Below, piece by piece: positions 1-6,740 of a DNA stretch of 14,801 bases. Position 1 is the stretch's first letter; each line of letters opens with the position of its first letter. The notes under the pieces were generated by a model. That model ran no database searches. It was given only the letters and a program-made list of their open reading frames with translations, and was not told the DNA's origin. The stretch is from QWPN01 sp044360305 (GTDB taxonomy: Bacteria; Planctomycetota; Planctomycetia; Pirellulales; UBA1268), in assembly GCA_044360305.1 (NCBI GenBank), contig JBIKKQ010000085.1, forward strand, positions 1 to 14,801. The letters run 5' to 3'. A program made the translations under genes and the position numbers.

Positions 1-111
1 ATTACTGTCCCTTTCGCCGCTGTCCCCGTATTGCTACGGTTCTCGCTCGACTTGCATGCCTAATCCACGCCGCCAACGTTCACTCTGAGCCAGAATCAAA
101 CCCTTCAATTG
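1..111 (-). rRNA. rrs: 16S ribosomal RNA, 5' end (partial, runs off the left edge)
   Basis: The reverse complement of 111 to 1 begins CAATTGAAGGGTTTGATTC and continues with TGGCTCAGAGTGAACG, TTGGCGGCGTGGATTAGG and CATGCAAGTCGAGCGAGAAC. It ends near GGCGAAAGGGACAGTAAT. These are the conserved first ~110 nt of bacterial 16S rRNA (helices 1 to 6). Aligned by eye to E. coli numbering, nucleotide 1 falls at about 111; the exact mature end is inferred. The gene is transcribed leftward and the rest lies outside the window. The wording of the 5' end, GGGTTTGATTC rather than GAGTTTGATC, is typical of planctomycetes. No protein gene should be called here. Confidence 0.95.
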
Positions 112-292
112 ATTGGTTCGTCATGCCACGGCCACCGAGGCGGCCTTGGCGTTGATTCGCCTGAATCTCGAGAAGAGATTCGATCTGTGCTTTGAATCCA
201 TGGTTCGTGATCGATCAGTCGGTTGCCCAACTTCACGGTCACTTGCCGGTCACGATCGCGTGCCGGCCGAAACCAAAAGAGATCAACTGCCG

Positions 293-307
293 AATTGTCA
301 AAGATCC
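293..307 (-). promoter_or_regulatory. boxA-like rrn antitermination site
   Basis: On the minus strand the sequence is GGATCTTTGACAATT. It closely matches the bacterial rrn boxA core (E. coli TGCTCTTTAACAATT), the RNA site recognised by NusB/NusE in the antitermination complex. It sits 27 nt before the next boxB element reading back upstream (boxB 314-340), and about 180 nt ahead of 16S, which is the usual boxB-boxA-16S order. The function is inferred from sequence and position. Confidence 0.75.
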
Positions 308-313
308 GTTCTG

Positions 314-340
314 CACGGCCAATCCGCGTGGGCGGCCGTG
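314..340 (-). promoter_or_regulatory. boxB-like stem-loop in the rrn leader
   Basis: CACGGCC (314-320) and GGCCGTG (334-340) form a perfect 7-bp stem around a 13-nt loop. In the transcript the hairpin starts only a few nucleotides after the predicted start and lies just before boxA. This matches the placement of boxB hairpins in bacterial rrn leaders. The loop shares no obvious sequence with E. coli boxB, so the assignment rests on structure and order. Confidence 0.6.
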
Positions 341-351
341 AAGAGCCCCCA

Positions 352-379
352 AGCATAGCAGGCCCGCCGACGGCGTCAA
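352..379 (-). promoter_or_regulatory. rrn promoter (sigma70-type), transcribing leftward
   Basis: On the minus strand there is a -35 TTGACG (374-379), a 16-bp spacer and a -10 TATGCT (352-357). The bases just after the -10 are G-rich (TGGGGGC), like the GC-rich discriminator of stringently controlled rRNA promoters. An A/T tract at 388-395 would sit at about -43 to -50, the position of the proximal UP element. The inferred start is near 345, giving a leader of about 234 nt. The promoter fits the rRNA gene directly downstream. Confidence 0.7.
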
Positions 380-387
380 CAGGCCTC

Positions 388-418
388 AAAAAAATGGCCG
401 GCCGCTCCGGGGCGGCCA
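388..418 (-). terminator. Intrinsic terminator after the htrA gene, abutting the rrn promoter
   Basis: Read on the minus strand, TGGCCGCC pairs with GGC(C)GGCCA in a stem of about 8 bp with one bulged base (395-418). Seven T residues (388-394) follow immediately. A competing stem, GGCCGC with GCGGCC (400-417), can also form. The element lies about 100 nt past the htrA stop and immediately upstream of the rrn -35. It should stop htrA transcription, and its T run is also correctly placed to serve as the A/T-rich upstream element of the rrn promoter. Confidence 0.65.
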
Positions 419-519
419 CGGGGTATCGGCGGCCAATGGCCGTCGAATTCACTCTCTACGGAGGCGGCCGGCAGAGGGTTCGGCCAGCGGTGGCATCGAT
501 GCCCTGCCGCGGCGAAATC
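419..519. other. htrA 3' flank with small palindromes
   Basis: This is non-coding sequence between the htrA stop and the terminator. It contains a perfect 12-bp palindrome, GGCATCGATGCC (492-503), flanked by GCGG on the left and CCGC on the right, so a larger hairpin of about 487-510 is possible. A small hairpin, CGGCC-AAT-GGCCG, lies at 430-442. These may protect the 3' end of the htrA mRNA. I see no ORF with coding features. Confidence 0.4.
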
Positions 520-1629
520 CTATTTGGAAGCGTCGAGAACCAGCGGAATATCGAGCCGGTGGCCCTCGCGTTGGACCGTGATCAGCACGTTCTCGCCCGG
601 GTTCTTCGATTCCACGGCCGACAGAAAATCGTCCGCAGACCGCACCGCCTGCCCCGCCACGGCAACGATCACATCCGCTCCAGACCGATCGAGCCGCTCG
701 GTCTCCACCATGAACGGCCCCTGCCGCCGGCGCTCCCGGACCACGCGAAAACCACGAATGCCGGCCCGTTCCGCGGGGCCGCCCGGCGAGAGCGTGGCCA
801 CCACGAGCCCGGCGTCCGCCTGATAGACCTGCGAAATCCCGGCGTCGGGCCTGATCACCCGCCCCCGCTTGATCAACTGCGGCACGATCCGGGCGAGCGT
901 GCCGACCGGGATCGCGAACCCGACGCCGGCGCTTTGCCCAGTGCGGCTGGCAATCGCCGTGTTCATGCCGATCAACCTGGCGCTGCTGTCGAGCAGCGGC
1001 CCCCCCGAGTTGCCGGGGTTGATAGCGGCGTCGGTCTGGATGATCGACTTGATCGTCCGCCCGGTTCGCGTCGGGAGCGACCGATTGAGGCTGGAAATGA
1101 TCCCGGTCGTCAGCGTCCGTTCGAGGCCGAACGGATTCCCGATCGCGAACACCCGCTGGCCGACCCGGAGGTCGTTGGACGTGCCGAACGCCACTGGCTG
1201 GAGCAGGTCGGCGGGCGCATCCACCTTGACCACCGCCACGTCGGTCTCCGGATCGAAGCCGACCACGCTGGCCGCGTGGGACGAACCGTCGAACAGCAGC
1301 ACCTGGATCTCGCGGGCCCCGTCCACGACGTGAAAGTTGGTGAGCACGTGCCCTCGGTTGTCGAGGACGATCCCCGAGCCGGCACCGTCCGACGGCACCT
1401 CGATCAGCAGCAACCCCGTCGCCACCGTGGCCTTGGTGTTGATGTTGACCACGCTCCGGTTGACCGCCTCATAGACGGCGATGTTCGTCCGCTCCTCCGG
1501 GGTGAATGTCCGGCCCGGATCGGCCGCGGGCGTCGCTGCAGACGGCAGGGCCGACGGCGTTTGCCCGGCGGCCGGCAGGGGGATGCCCAGGAGGATCGCA
1601 CTGCCGACCGCGACGAGGGTGGCACGCAT
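520..1629 (-). CDS. htrA: HtrA/Deg-family (S1C) serine protease, exported, one PDZ domain
   Basis: This 369-residue protein is a trypsin-like envelope quality-control protease. A signal peptide (residues 1 to about 22, ending PLPAAGQ) exports it to the periplasm. The catalytic triad is complete: His100 in TNFHVVDG, Asp130 in DPETDVAVVKVD and Ser208 in INPGNSGGPL. One PDZ domain (about 258-365) carries an ~20-residue insertion between AERAGIRG and ADVIVAVAGQ, as in plant Deg1 and cyanobacterial-type proteases rather than E. coli DegP. I chose ATG 1629 because the signal peptide follows directly. In-frame ATGs at 1668 and 1677 are alternatives, the latter with AAGG just before it; no clear Shine-Dalgarno supports 1629. 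The frame stays open upstream to 2067, but that part is Arg-rich shadow sequence. It is divergent from the giant vWA gene and lies directly upstream of the rRNA operon. Family assignment is certain; the substrate is unknown. Confidence 0.93.
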   Translation of the reverse strand: MRATLVAVGSAILLGIPLPAAGQTPSALPSAATPAADPGRTFTPEERTNIAVYEAVNRSVVNINTKATVATGLLLIEVPSDGAGSGIVLDNRGHVLTNFHVVDGAREIQVLLFDGSSHAASVVGFDPETDVAVVKVDAPADLLQPVAFGTSNDLRVGQRVFAIGNPFGLERTLTTGIISSLNRSLPTRTGRTIKSIIQTDAAINPGNSGGPLLDSSARLIGMNTAIASRTGQSAGVGFAIPVGTLARIVPQLIKRGRVIRPDAGISQVYQADAGLVVATLSPGGPAERAGIRGFRVVRERRRQGPFMVETERLDRSGADVIVAVAGQAVRSADDFLSAVESKNPGENVLITVQREGHRLDIPLVLDASK

Positions 1630-1736
1630 ACCCGGGGGGCATGGCGACGTTTCCAGCGGTCTGTGCATGCAGCCCATCGCCTTGTGAAAACGGCCGGCAG
1701 TGTGCCGAACGCCTATGGCTGACCGACCCACCATCC

Positions 1737-1754
1737 CGATACCTGCAAGTATCG
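1737..1754. promoter_or_regulatory. 18-bp near-perfect palindrome, possible operator
   Basis: CGATACCTGCAAGTATCG reads the same on both strands at 16 of 18 positions; only positions 7 and 12 disagree. It covers the -10 of the candidate htrA promoter in the divergent htrA/vWA intergenic region, so a dimeric regulator bound there could block htrA transcription. No regulator gene is in the window. Confidence 0.4.
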
Positions 1755-1776
1755 CTCCGCCCTGCGGAAACCCCAA
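1748..1776 (-). promoter_or_regulatory. Candidate htrA promoter
   Basis: On the minus strand TTGGGG (1771-1776), a 17-bp spacer and GATACT (1748-1753) form a weak sigma70-like pair, with 3 of 6 and 4 of 6 consensus matches. The predicted start is near 1741, giving a leader of roughly 65 to 110 nt depending on the htrA start. The -10 lies inside the palindrome at 1737-1754. This is pattern-based only. Confidence 0.3.
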
Positions 1777-1844
1777 GGCCGAAACCGGCGTGTTGTGTCG
1801 CCCCTGCGCGGCCTTGCCGGGGCTGTTCCTTCCCCGAATCGGTG

Positions 1845-1874
1845 TTGGCGGGAACCCGCCTGCGAATCTATGCT
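1845..1874 (+). promoter_or_regulatory. Promoter of the giant vWA gene, with overlapping palindrome
   Basis: TTGGCG (1845-1850), an 18-bp spacer and TATGCT (1869-1874) form a sigma70-like promoter with the same -10 hexamer as the rrn promoter. The predicted start is near 1881, about 36 nt before the ATG at 1917. A perfect inverted repeat, GGCGGG-AA-CCCGCC (1847-1860), covers the end of the -35 and the first half of the spacer, a position where a bound repressor would exclude RNA polymerase. Confidence 0.45.
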
Positions 1875-1904
1875 TGACAGCGGCAGACCGACCGTTCCCA
1901 CCTT

Positions 1905-1908
1905 GGAG
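1905..1908 (+). promoter_or_regulatory. Ribosome binding site of the giant vWA gene
   Basis: GGAG lies 8 nt before the ATG at 1917, one of the few clear Shine-Dalgarno sites in this window. It supports that start, which is also followed at once by a signal peptide. Confidence 0.6.
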
Positions 1909-1916
1909 CGAATCCC

Positions 1917-4900
1917 ATGAACTCCCCCAGCCTGCGCGTCCTGCCCCCCCTCGCGATCGTCGTCTGCTCCGCGATGCTGCAGTCCGCGCTGGCCGCCCAT
2001 CCCGACGTCGTCGTTTCCTTCGCGGAACGATTCCAGCCCGTCGCGGCGGCCGCGGCCGCGCGATCAACGGACTTCGCCGACGGCGGCGTCAGTGCGTTCG
2101 GCCTGAAGGCCGCCGCCGGCTTGGCGCCGCGGGCCACCGACGTCGTGCTGCTGTTCGACACGTCCGCCAGTCAGTTGGGCCACTTTCGTCGCCGCGGCCT
2201 GGATGCCGTGGCCGGCCTGCTGGACGCGGCCCGCGCCGGCGACCGTTTTAGCCTGGCCGCCATCGACGTCGACTGCACGCCGCTGGCAGGCGAATTCGGC
2301 CCGGCCCGCGGTCCGGAGATGACCCGCGGCCTGAAGGCTCTGGAGGCCCGCACCCCGCTCGGGTCCACCGACCTTGTCCGAGGCCTCCAAAAAGCGGCCG
2401 AACTATTCGGCACGGGTGACCGACCGAGGGCCATCGTCTACGTCGGCGACGGCCCCGGCGTCGAGGGCGTCGATCCGACGGAATTTGCCGATGCGCTCGC
2501 CACGCTGCGATCCCGGCGCATCGCGGTGACCAGTGTCGGCATTGGCCCGCAGGTCGACTGGCCCCTGCTCGCCGCGCTCGCCCACGGCACGGGAGGCATG
2601 CTCGTCATTCCCGCGGAAGATACCGAGACCGGCACGGCGACGGGGACCAGTCCGCGGAGTGAGGCGAACGTGGCCGGGGCCCGCGCCGGCGGCTTCGCCG
2701 TGCAGACCGTCACCTGGCCCGAGGACGTCGCCCTCGCCGCGGCCGGTCAGGCCAGGCCGCGCATGCTCCCCACGACGCTGCCGCCGTTGCGGGCCGACCG
2801 CGAGTCGATCGTCATCGTCGAGGGTTCGCCGCGGGATGCGACGCTCGAGTTCAGCGTCGATGCCGACGGGGGCCGGCGGGCCGTCCGTCTTTCCCTGCCC
2901 ACGCCTGCCGCCAAGGACGACAACGCCTTCCTTGCGGAGCTCGCCCGCAACGGCCGCGAAACTGGCGGCATCTTCCTGCCGCTCGTCGGCCGCGAGGGAC
3001 TGGAACTCTCCCGCGCCGCGATCATCGGTGAGGCGGCCACGCTCGCCGCGCTCTCCCGGCAGGCGGAGGCGGCCGGATCGCACGCGTCCGCGCTCCGTCT
3101 CGCCCAGGCGTCGCTCCGGCGCGACCCCGACAACCGAGCCGCGGACCTGGTGCGCACGGTGGCCCAGCGGGGCGCCGAGGCCGTCACACCGCCCCCCCCG
3201 GCCCCCGGATTCGAACCACCCGCCCCCGCGGACGGCGATCTCGCCGAACTGGAGGCGATGCGCCGTGTTCGGGCGCAGCAACTCGAGAGGGAGACCGCCG
3301 TCCGGATCCGCGATGCCAGGCAGCTCTCCACCACCGATCCGGAACGGGCCCGCACCGATCTCAAGGAGGTCCAGGACCGGATCCGGCTCGACGCCGACCT
3401 CGATGCACAGACCCGCGGCTCGCTCCTCGCCAATTTGGAGGCGCGGATTCGCGAGGCGACGGTGAAGTCACAGGAAAAACTCGACCGCGACCTGGCGGCC
3501 GAACGCACCGCCCGGATCGGCCGGGAGCGCGACGCGCTCGTCCGCGACATCGACCGCCGCGAGGCCAAGATCAAGCAGTTGATGGAGCGTTACAACACGC
3601 TCGTGCAGGAGGGCTTGCGAATCGGATACCACCAGGCGGAGCGCTATCCCCAGGTCGTCAACGGCGAGGCCGTGATCGGCGGCGAGGAGCCGACGCTCGC
3701 ATTCCGGACCGCGGACCGGCTGATCGGCGAGGAGATCGGCCGGGAGACCGGCGACATCTACGCCAACTACCCGATCCCGATGACGGCCCGCGTCGTCGGC
3801 CGAACCGCGCCGATCGTCGCGCGGATCCTGGATTACGACGCCGAGAACGCCCGGGTGAAGCGTGACCAAGAACGCGGTTTCATGGACTGCCTGCATCTGG
3901 TGGACGTGGCCGCGATTCCGTTCCCCGACGAGCCGCCGATCATCTACCCCGACGCCGCCCGGTGGCGGGAGATCACCGAGAAGCGGAAGCGGTTCAAGTC
4001 GGTCGACCTGAGCAAGCCGGGAACCTCGGAGCAGAAGATCTACGAATCGCTGGCGAATAAACTGCCACAGCCGCTGGACTTCACTGAGACCCCGCTGCGG
4101 GAGGTGCTGCGCCAGATCGGCGACCTCACGGACAACGAGATCCAAGTCGACCAGAAGGCGCTCGAGGATGCGGGCATCGACGTGGAGACGACGATCAGCC
4201 GAACGGTATCGGGCGTCACGCTGCGATCGGCCCTGCGGATCCTTCTCGGCGACATCGATCTCACCTACATCGTCAAGGACGAGGTGCTCAAGATCACGAC
4301 CAAGGAGAAGGCCGCCGACGAACTGGTCGTCAAGGTCTACCCGGTGGGCGACCTGGTGCTCCCGATCAACCCGCAGAGCGGCATCAACCCCTTCCAGATG
4401 GGCGGCGGACTCGGCGGCGCGGGCGGCGGCATGGGCGGCGGCATGGGTGGCATGGGCGGTATGGGTGGCATGGGTGGCATGGGCGGCATGGGGATGGGCA
4501 TGGGTGGCATGGGCGGCATCTGCTGGGTTGCCCGTGAAGTCTACGGCCCGCACGATCCGCGTTGGCTCGTGTTCCGCGGCTGGCTCACCTCGGAAGCCCC
4601 GCGCTGGCTCCGCGATCTCTACATCGCCCATGGCGAGGCGTTCGCCGATTGGCTTCACGAACGCCCGGTGTCGAGGCGTGGTGTCCGGATGTTGATGGAC
4701 ATCGTCGTGGTGCCGCGGATGGAGCGGGCACAGCCCCGGGCCGGCGGGCATTTCCAGGTGTCCGGTGCGGTGCAGCATCTGGCCCGCCGAGAGAAGCCGG
4801 CATCGGTGCCGGCCGGAGCCAACCCGGCGGGGGCGGCCAAGGCCCAGCAACCGGATCAGGAGGATCGAGTGGTCGCCGAGGCGATCGGGCTGCCGGCGAA

Positions 4901-6740
4901 TGTTCTCGACGCGCAGGACCTGCCGGCGGCGGTTCGCGATTATCTCTCCACTGCCGGAAAGCCCGATGCGAAGCCGACCGACGACCGTGAGTACCGCCGG
5001 CGACTGGCGCAGCTGCGGAATTCGGCCGCCTGGCTCGGGGCGCAAAAGGAGTTCGGCAAGGCGGCCGACCTGATTGCGGCCGCGATCGCCGGCGGACACG
5101 CCGAGCCGTGGATGTACGAGGCCCTGGCACTGGTCACGGAGGCTGCCGGGCGGCCCCGCAGCGACGTGGAGCGGGTGCTGCTCTCGAGCGCCGACTTCGC
5201 CTCGGGCCCCACCGAACTGGCGACCCTTGCCCGGTACCTTGCCCGGCTCGGATTCCCCGAACAGGCGATCCGCATCTGTCGACGCATCACCCGCCTCGAG
5301 CCGACGAATTCCGAGGCCTACGCCCTCGCGATGACGCTGGCCGCCGAGCGCGAAGACGTGGCCACGCTGCTCTGGGCGTGCCCGGGCGTGCTGGCGCACG
5401 AGTGGCCGGCGGCGCAGCGGGACCTCGCCATCCGCGCCGGCCGGATCGCCAAAAGCACGATCGATTCGCTGAAGAAGGCGGGCCGCAAGGAGGAGGCGGC
5501 CGCCCTCGAGGCCGCCGCCGACCGGGCGCTCGTCCGCGATCTCGTCGTCGAAATCTCCTGGACCGGCGATGCCGACGTCGACGTGTTCATCGAGGAGCCC
5601 ACCGGCTCGGTCTGCTCGCGGTCCACGCCGCGGACGCTCTCCGGCGGCGTGCTTCTGGCCGACGACGCCGCGGGGCAGGACCGCAGCGGCAAGATTCACA
5701 AGGAGCGGTATGTGGTGGCCGAGGCGTTTCCGGGACGTTACCGGATTCTCGTGCGCCGGGTGTTCGGCAAGGTCGCGGCCGACACCGTGACCGTGAGGAC
5801 GACCGTGCGGGCGCGGGCGGCGAACGAGGAGACGAAGACGTCGCCGCTGCGGCTGGCGGGGAACGAGCAAACCCTGACCATCGAACTTCCCGACGGGAGG
5901 CGGCGCGAACCGCTGCTCGACGCCCAGATCGCCCAGGATGTCGTCGTGCAGCAGCACGTCACCAAGACGGTGCTCGCCCAGCAGTTGACATCGCTCGCCG
6001 ACCCGGCGGTCGCGGCGTCGATGGCCGACAGTCCGCGGTCAAACCCGGGTGCCGGCGGCCCGGGATTCCCCGGCTTCGGCCGCAACGGCGTGGTCGGCTA
6101 CCAACCGCAGGTTTCGGTGCTTCCGGAGGGCGTGAATCTCTTCGCCCGTGCCGTGGTCTCGGCCGACCGGCGGTATGTCCGCGTCACGGCCACGCCCCTG
6201 TTCTCGACCGTTGGGCAGGTGCAGCAGTTTGGTGGGGGCGGAACCGCGGCCGGAGGAGGGGGCGGTGTCGCCGCCGCTGGTCCTGCAGCGGCCGGCGGTG
6301 CGGCGGGCGGAGCGGGCGTCGCAGCCGGTGGAGCGGCGGCTGGGGCGGGCGTCGCGGCCGGCGGAGCGGCGGCGGGAGCGGGCGTCGCGGCCGGCGGAGC
6401 GGCGGCGGGAGCGGGCGTCGCGGCCGGTGGAGCTGCGGCGGGCGGAGCGGCTGCCGTTGGAGCGGGTGGCGGCGTTGGAGTGGCCGACGGCACACCGAAT
6501 GGCTGCTGGGTGGCCCGCGAAGTGTACGGCGACGATAACCCACGCTGGATCATCTTCCGCCACTGGCTCCTGACCGAGGCGCCTGCGGGGTTCCGTGATT
6601 TGTACATCGCCCGCGGCGAGTCCTTCGCCGCCTGGATCCACGACAAGCCGGTGCTCAAGCTGGCGATCCGGACGGCGATGGATCGGGCGGTCGATCGCGT
6701 TCTCACCCGCGCGGCGGTGTCATGCCCCGATTCGGAGTGA
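1917..6740 (+). CDS. Giant exported vWA / STN-like / TPR-like / DUF2135-like protein with two CFI-box-like modules
   Basis: A 1607-residue protein with no recognised name. It has a signal peptide (1 to about 26, SALA-AHP). The vWA domain spans about 75-225, with a full metal site: DTSAS 81-85, T151 and D178. Long charged helices or coiled coil run from about 446 to 578. A secretin-N/STN-like segment (about 715-800, from LPQPLDFTETPLREVLRQIG to LKITTKEK) resembles domains found before secretin rings. A Gly/Met tract (828-868) precedes a Cys-Trp module (869-928). TPR-like helices follow at about 1024-1200. A DUF2135-like beta domain (about 1204-1332) includes DADVDVFIEEP and a late SGGVLLADDAAGQD. 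Gly/Ala repeats (1465-1508) lead to a second Cys-Trp module (1530-1589) at the C-terminus. It looks like two proteins joined, each ending in a low-complexity linker plus this module. A role in envelope or surface assembly, with metal-dependent protein binding, is inference. One frame stays open throughout, with no stop or frameshift. Confidence 0.88.
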   Translation: MNSPSLRVLPPLAIVVCSAMLQSALAAHPDVVVSFAERFQPVAAAAAARSTDFADGGVSAFGLKAAAGLAPRATDVVLLFDTSASQLGHFRRRGLDAVAGLLDAARAGDRFSLAAIDVDCTPLAGEFGPARGPEMTRGLKALEARTPLGSTDLVRGLQKAAELFGTGDRPRAIVYVGDGPGVEGVDPTEFADALATLRSRRIAVTSVGIGPQVDWPLLAALAHGTGGMLVIPAEDTETGTATGTSPRSEANVAGARAGGFAVQTVTWPEDVALAAAGQARPRMLPTTLPPLRADRESIVIVEGSPRDATLEFSVDADGGRRAVRLSLPTPAAKDDNAFLAELARNGRETGGIFLPLVGREGLELSRAAIIGEAATLAALSRQAEAAGSHASALRLAQASLRRDPDNRAADLVRTVAQRGAEAVTPPPPAPGFEPPAPADGDLAELEAMRRVRAQQLERETAVRIRDARQLSTTDPERARTDLKEVQDRIRLDADLDAQTRGSLLANLEARIREATVKSQEKLDRDLAAERTARIGRERDALVRDIDRREAKIKQLMERYNTLVQEGLRIGYHQAERYPQVVNGEAVIGGEEPTLAFRTADRLIGEEIGRETGDIYANYPIPMTARVVGRTAPIVARILDYDAENARVKRDQERGFMDCLHLVDVAAIPFPDEPPIIYPDAARWREITEKRKRFKSVDLSKPGTSEQKIYESLANKLPQPLDFTETPLREVLRQIGDLTDNEIQVDQKALEDAGIDVETTISRTVSGVTLRSALRILLGDIDLTYIVKDEVLKITTKEKAADELVVKVYPVGDLVLPINPQSGINPFQMGGGLGGAGGGMGGGMGGMGGMGGMGGMGGMGMGMGGMGGICWVAREVYGPHDPRWLVFRGWLTSEAPRWLRDLYIAHGEAFADWLHERPVSRRGVRMLMDIVVVPRMERAQPRAGGHFQVSGAVQHLARREKPASVPAGANPAGAAKAQQPDQEDRVVAEAIGLPANVLDAQDLPAAVRDYLSTAGKPDAKPTDDREYRRRLAQLRNSAAWLGAQKEFGKAADLIAAAIAGGHAEPWMYEALALVTEAAGRPRSDVERVLLSSADFASGPTELATLARYLARLGFPEQAIRICRRITRLEPTNSEAYALAMTLAAEREDVATLLWACPGVLAHEWPAAQRDLAIRAGRIAKSTIDSLKKAGRKEEAAALEAAADRALVRDLVVEISWTGDADVDVFIEEPTGSVCSRSTPRTLSGGVLLADDAAGQDRSGKIHKERYVVAEAFPGRYRILVRRVFGKVAADTVTVRTTVRARAANEETKTSPLRLAGNEQTLTIELPDGRRREPLLDAQIAQDVVVQQHVTKTVLAQQLTSLADPAVAASMADSPRSNPGAGGPGFPGFGRNGVVGYQPQVSVLPEGVNLFARAVVSADRRYVRVTATPLFSTVGQVQQFGGGGTAAGGGGGVAAAGPAAAGGAAGGAGVAAGGAAAGAGVAAGGAAAGAGVAAGGAAAGAGVAAGGAAAGGAAAVGAGGGVGVADGTPNGCWVAREVYGDDNPRWIIFRHWLLTEAPAGFRDLYIARGESFAAWIHDKPVLKLAIRTAMDRAVDRVLTRAAVSCPDSE
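4398..4520 (+). repeat. Gly/Met-rich tract coding repeat
   Basis: About 41 codons (residues 828-868 of the giant protein) encode almost only Gly and Met, largely as 9-nt units of the type GGCATGGGT (Gly-Met-Gly). The tract ends directly before the first Cys-Trp module. Synonymous variation (GGC/GGT) between units suggests growth by slippage and later drift. Confidence 0.8.
4521..4700 (+). other. Cys-Trp module, copy 1 (internal; CFI-box-like)
   Basis: Residues 869-928 begin CWVAREVYGPHDPRW and continue FRGWL..EAP..LRDLYIAHGEAFADWLH. The pattern is an invariant Cys, an aromatic residue, V/I-A, then YG, FR, and a GE-FA-W helix. It resembles the CFI-box C-terminal domain (C-F-I-A-T-A-x-Y-G...). 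About 36 of 60 positions match copy 2 by hand count. Finding it inside the chain is unusual, because such modules normally close a protein. Confidence 0.6.
6309..6440 (+). repeat. 33-bp tandem repeat, four units, encoding GAGVAAGGAAA
   Basis: Units start at 6309, 6342, 6375 and 6408. Each encodes the 11-residue unit GAGVAAGGAAA, and units differ only at a few third positions. They lie inside a wider Gly/Ala-rich stretch (about residues 1440-1525) that joins the DUF2135-like half to the C-terminal Cys-Trp module. The near identity points to recent expansion. Confidence 0.9.
6504..6683 (+). other. Cys-Trp module, copy 2 (C-terminal; CFI-box-like)
   Basis: Residues 1530-1589 begin CWVAREVYGDDNPRW and continue FRHWLLTEAP..FRDLYIARGESFAAWIH. 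It is directly related to copy 1, with nine identical residues at the start. It sits at the C-terminus after a Gly/Ala-rich linker, the normal location of CFI-box-type modules. About 18 residues follow before the stop. Confidence 0.6.

Larger units (their letters stand above)
112..345 (-). other. rrn operon leader (pre-16S 5' spacer)
   Basis: This stretch lies between the inferred transcription start (about 345) and the 16S 5' end. In transcript order it holds a boxB-like hairpin (314-340), a boxA-like site (293-307), a run without clear features, and a 7-bp hairpin with a 5-nt loop (GAATCTC 163-169 with GAGATTC 175-181). That hairpin could be part of the processing region; the partner strand for an RNase III stem would lie beyond 16S, outside the window. 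ORFs of about 80 to 115 residues cross it on both strands. They look like chance products, because they overlap the rRNA and show no domain. Confidence 0.75.

Noticed and set aside
105..452. ORFs of 81 and 115 residues on both strands in the first 450 bases
   Set aside because: They overlap the 16S 5' end, the rrn leader and its promoter, and show no domain or start signal.
223..1722. 499-residue plus-strand ORF opposite htrA
   Set aside because: It is antisense to a protease with a full catalytic triad. Its Arg/Pro/His-rich, low-complexity makeup is the usual shadow in high-GC DNA.
1874..1879. TTGACA as a -35 for the giant gene
   Set aside because: No -10-like hexamer lies 16-18 bp downstream (sequence is CCCACC). 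It overlaps the better TATGCT -10 of the promoter at 1845-1874.
3468..5957. 829-residue minus-strand ORF inside the giant gene
   Set aside because: Its His/Arg-rich shadow composition and lack of domains contrast with recognisable vWA, STN-like and DUF2135-like parts on the plus strand.
4398..6440. Coding tandem repeats as a CRISPR array
   Set aside because: Units are in frame, directly abutting and without unique spacers. They are coding low-complexity repeats.
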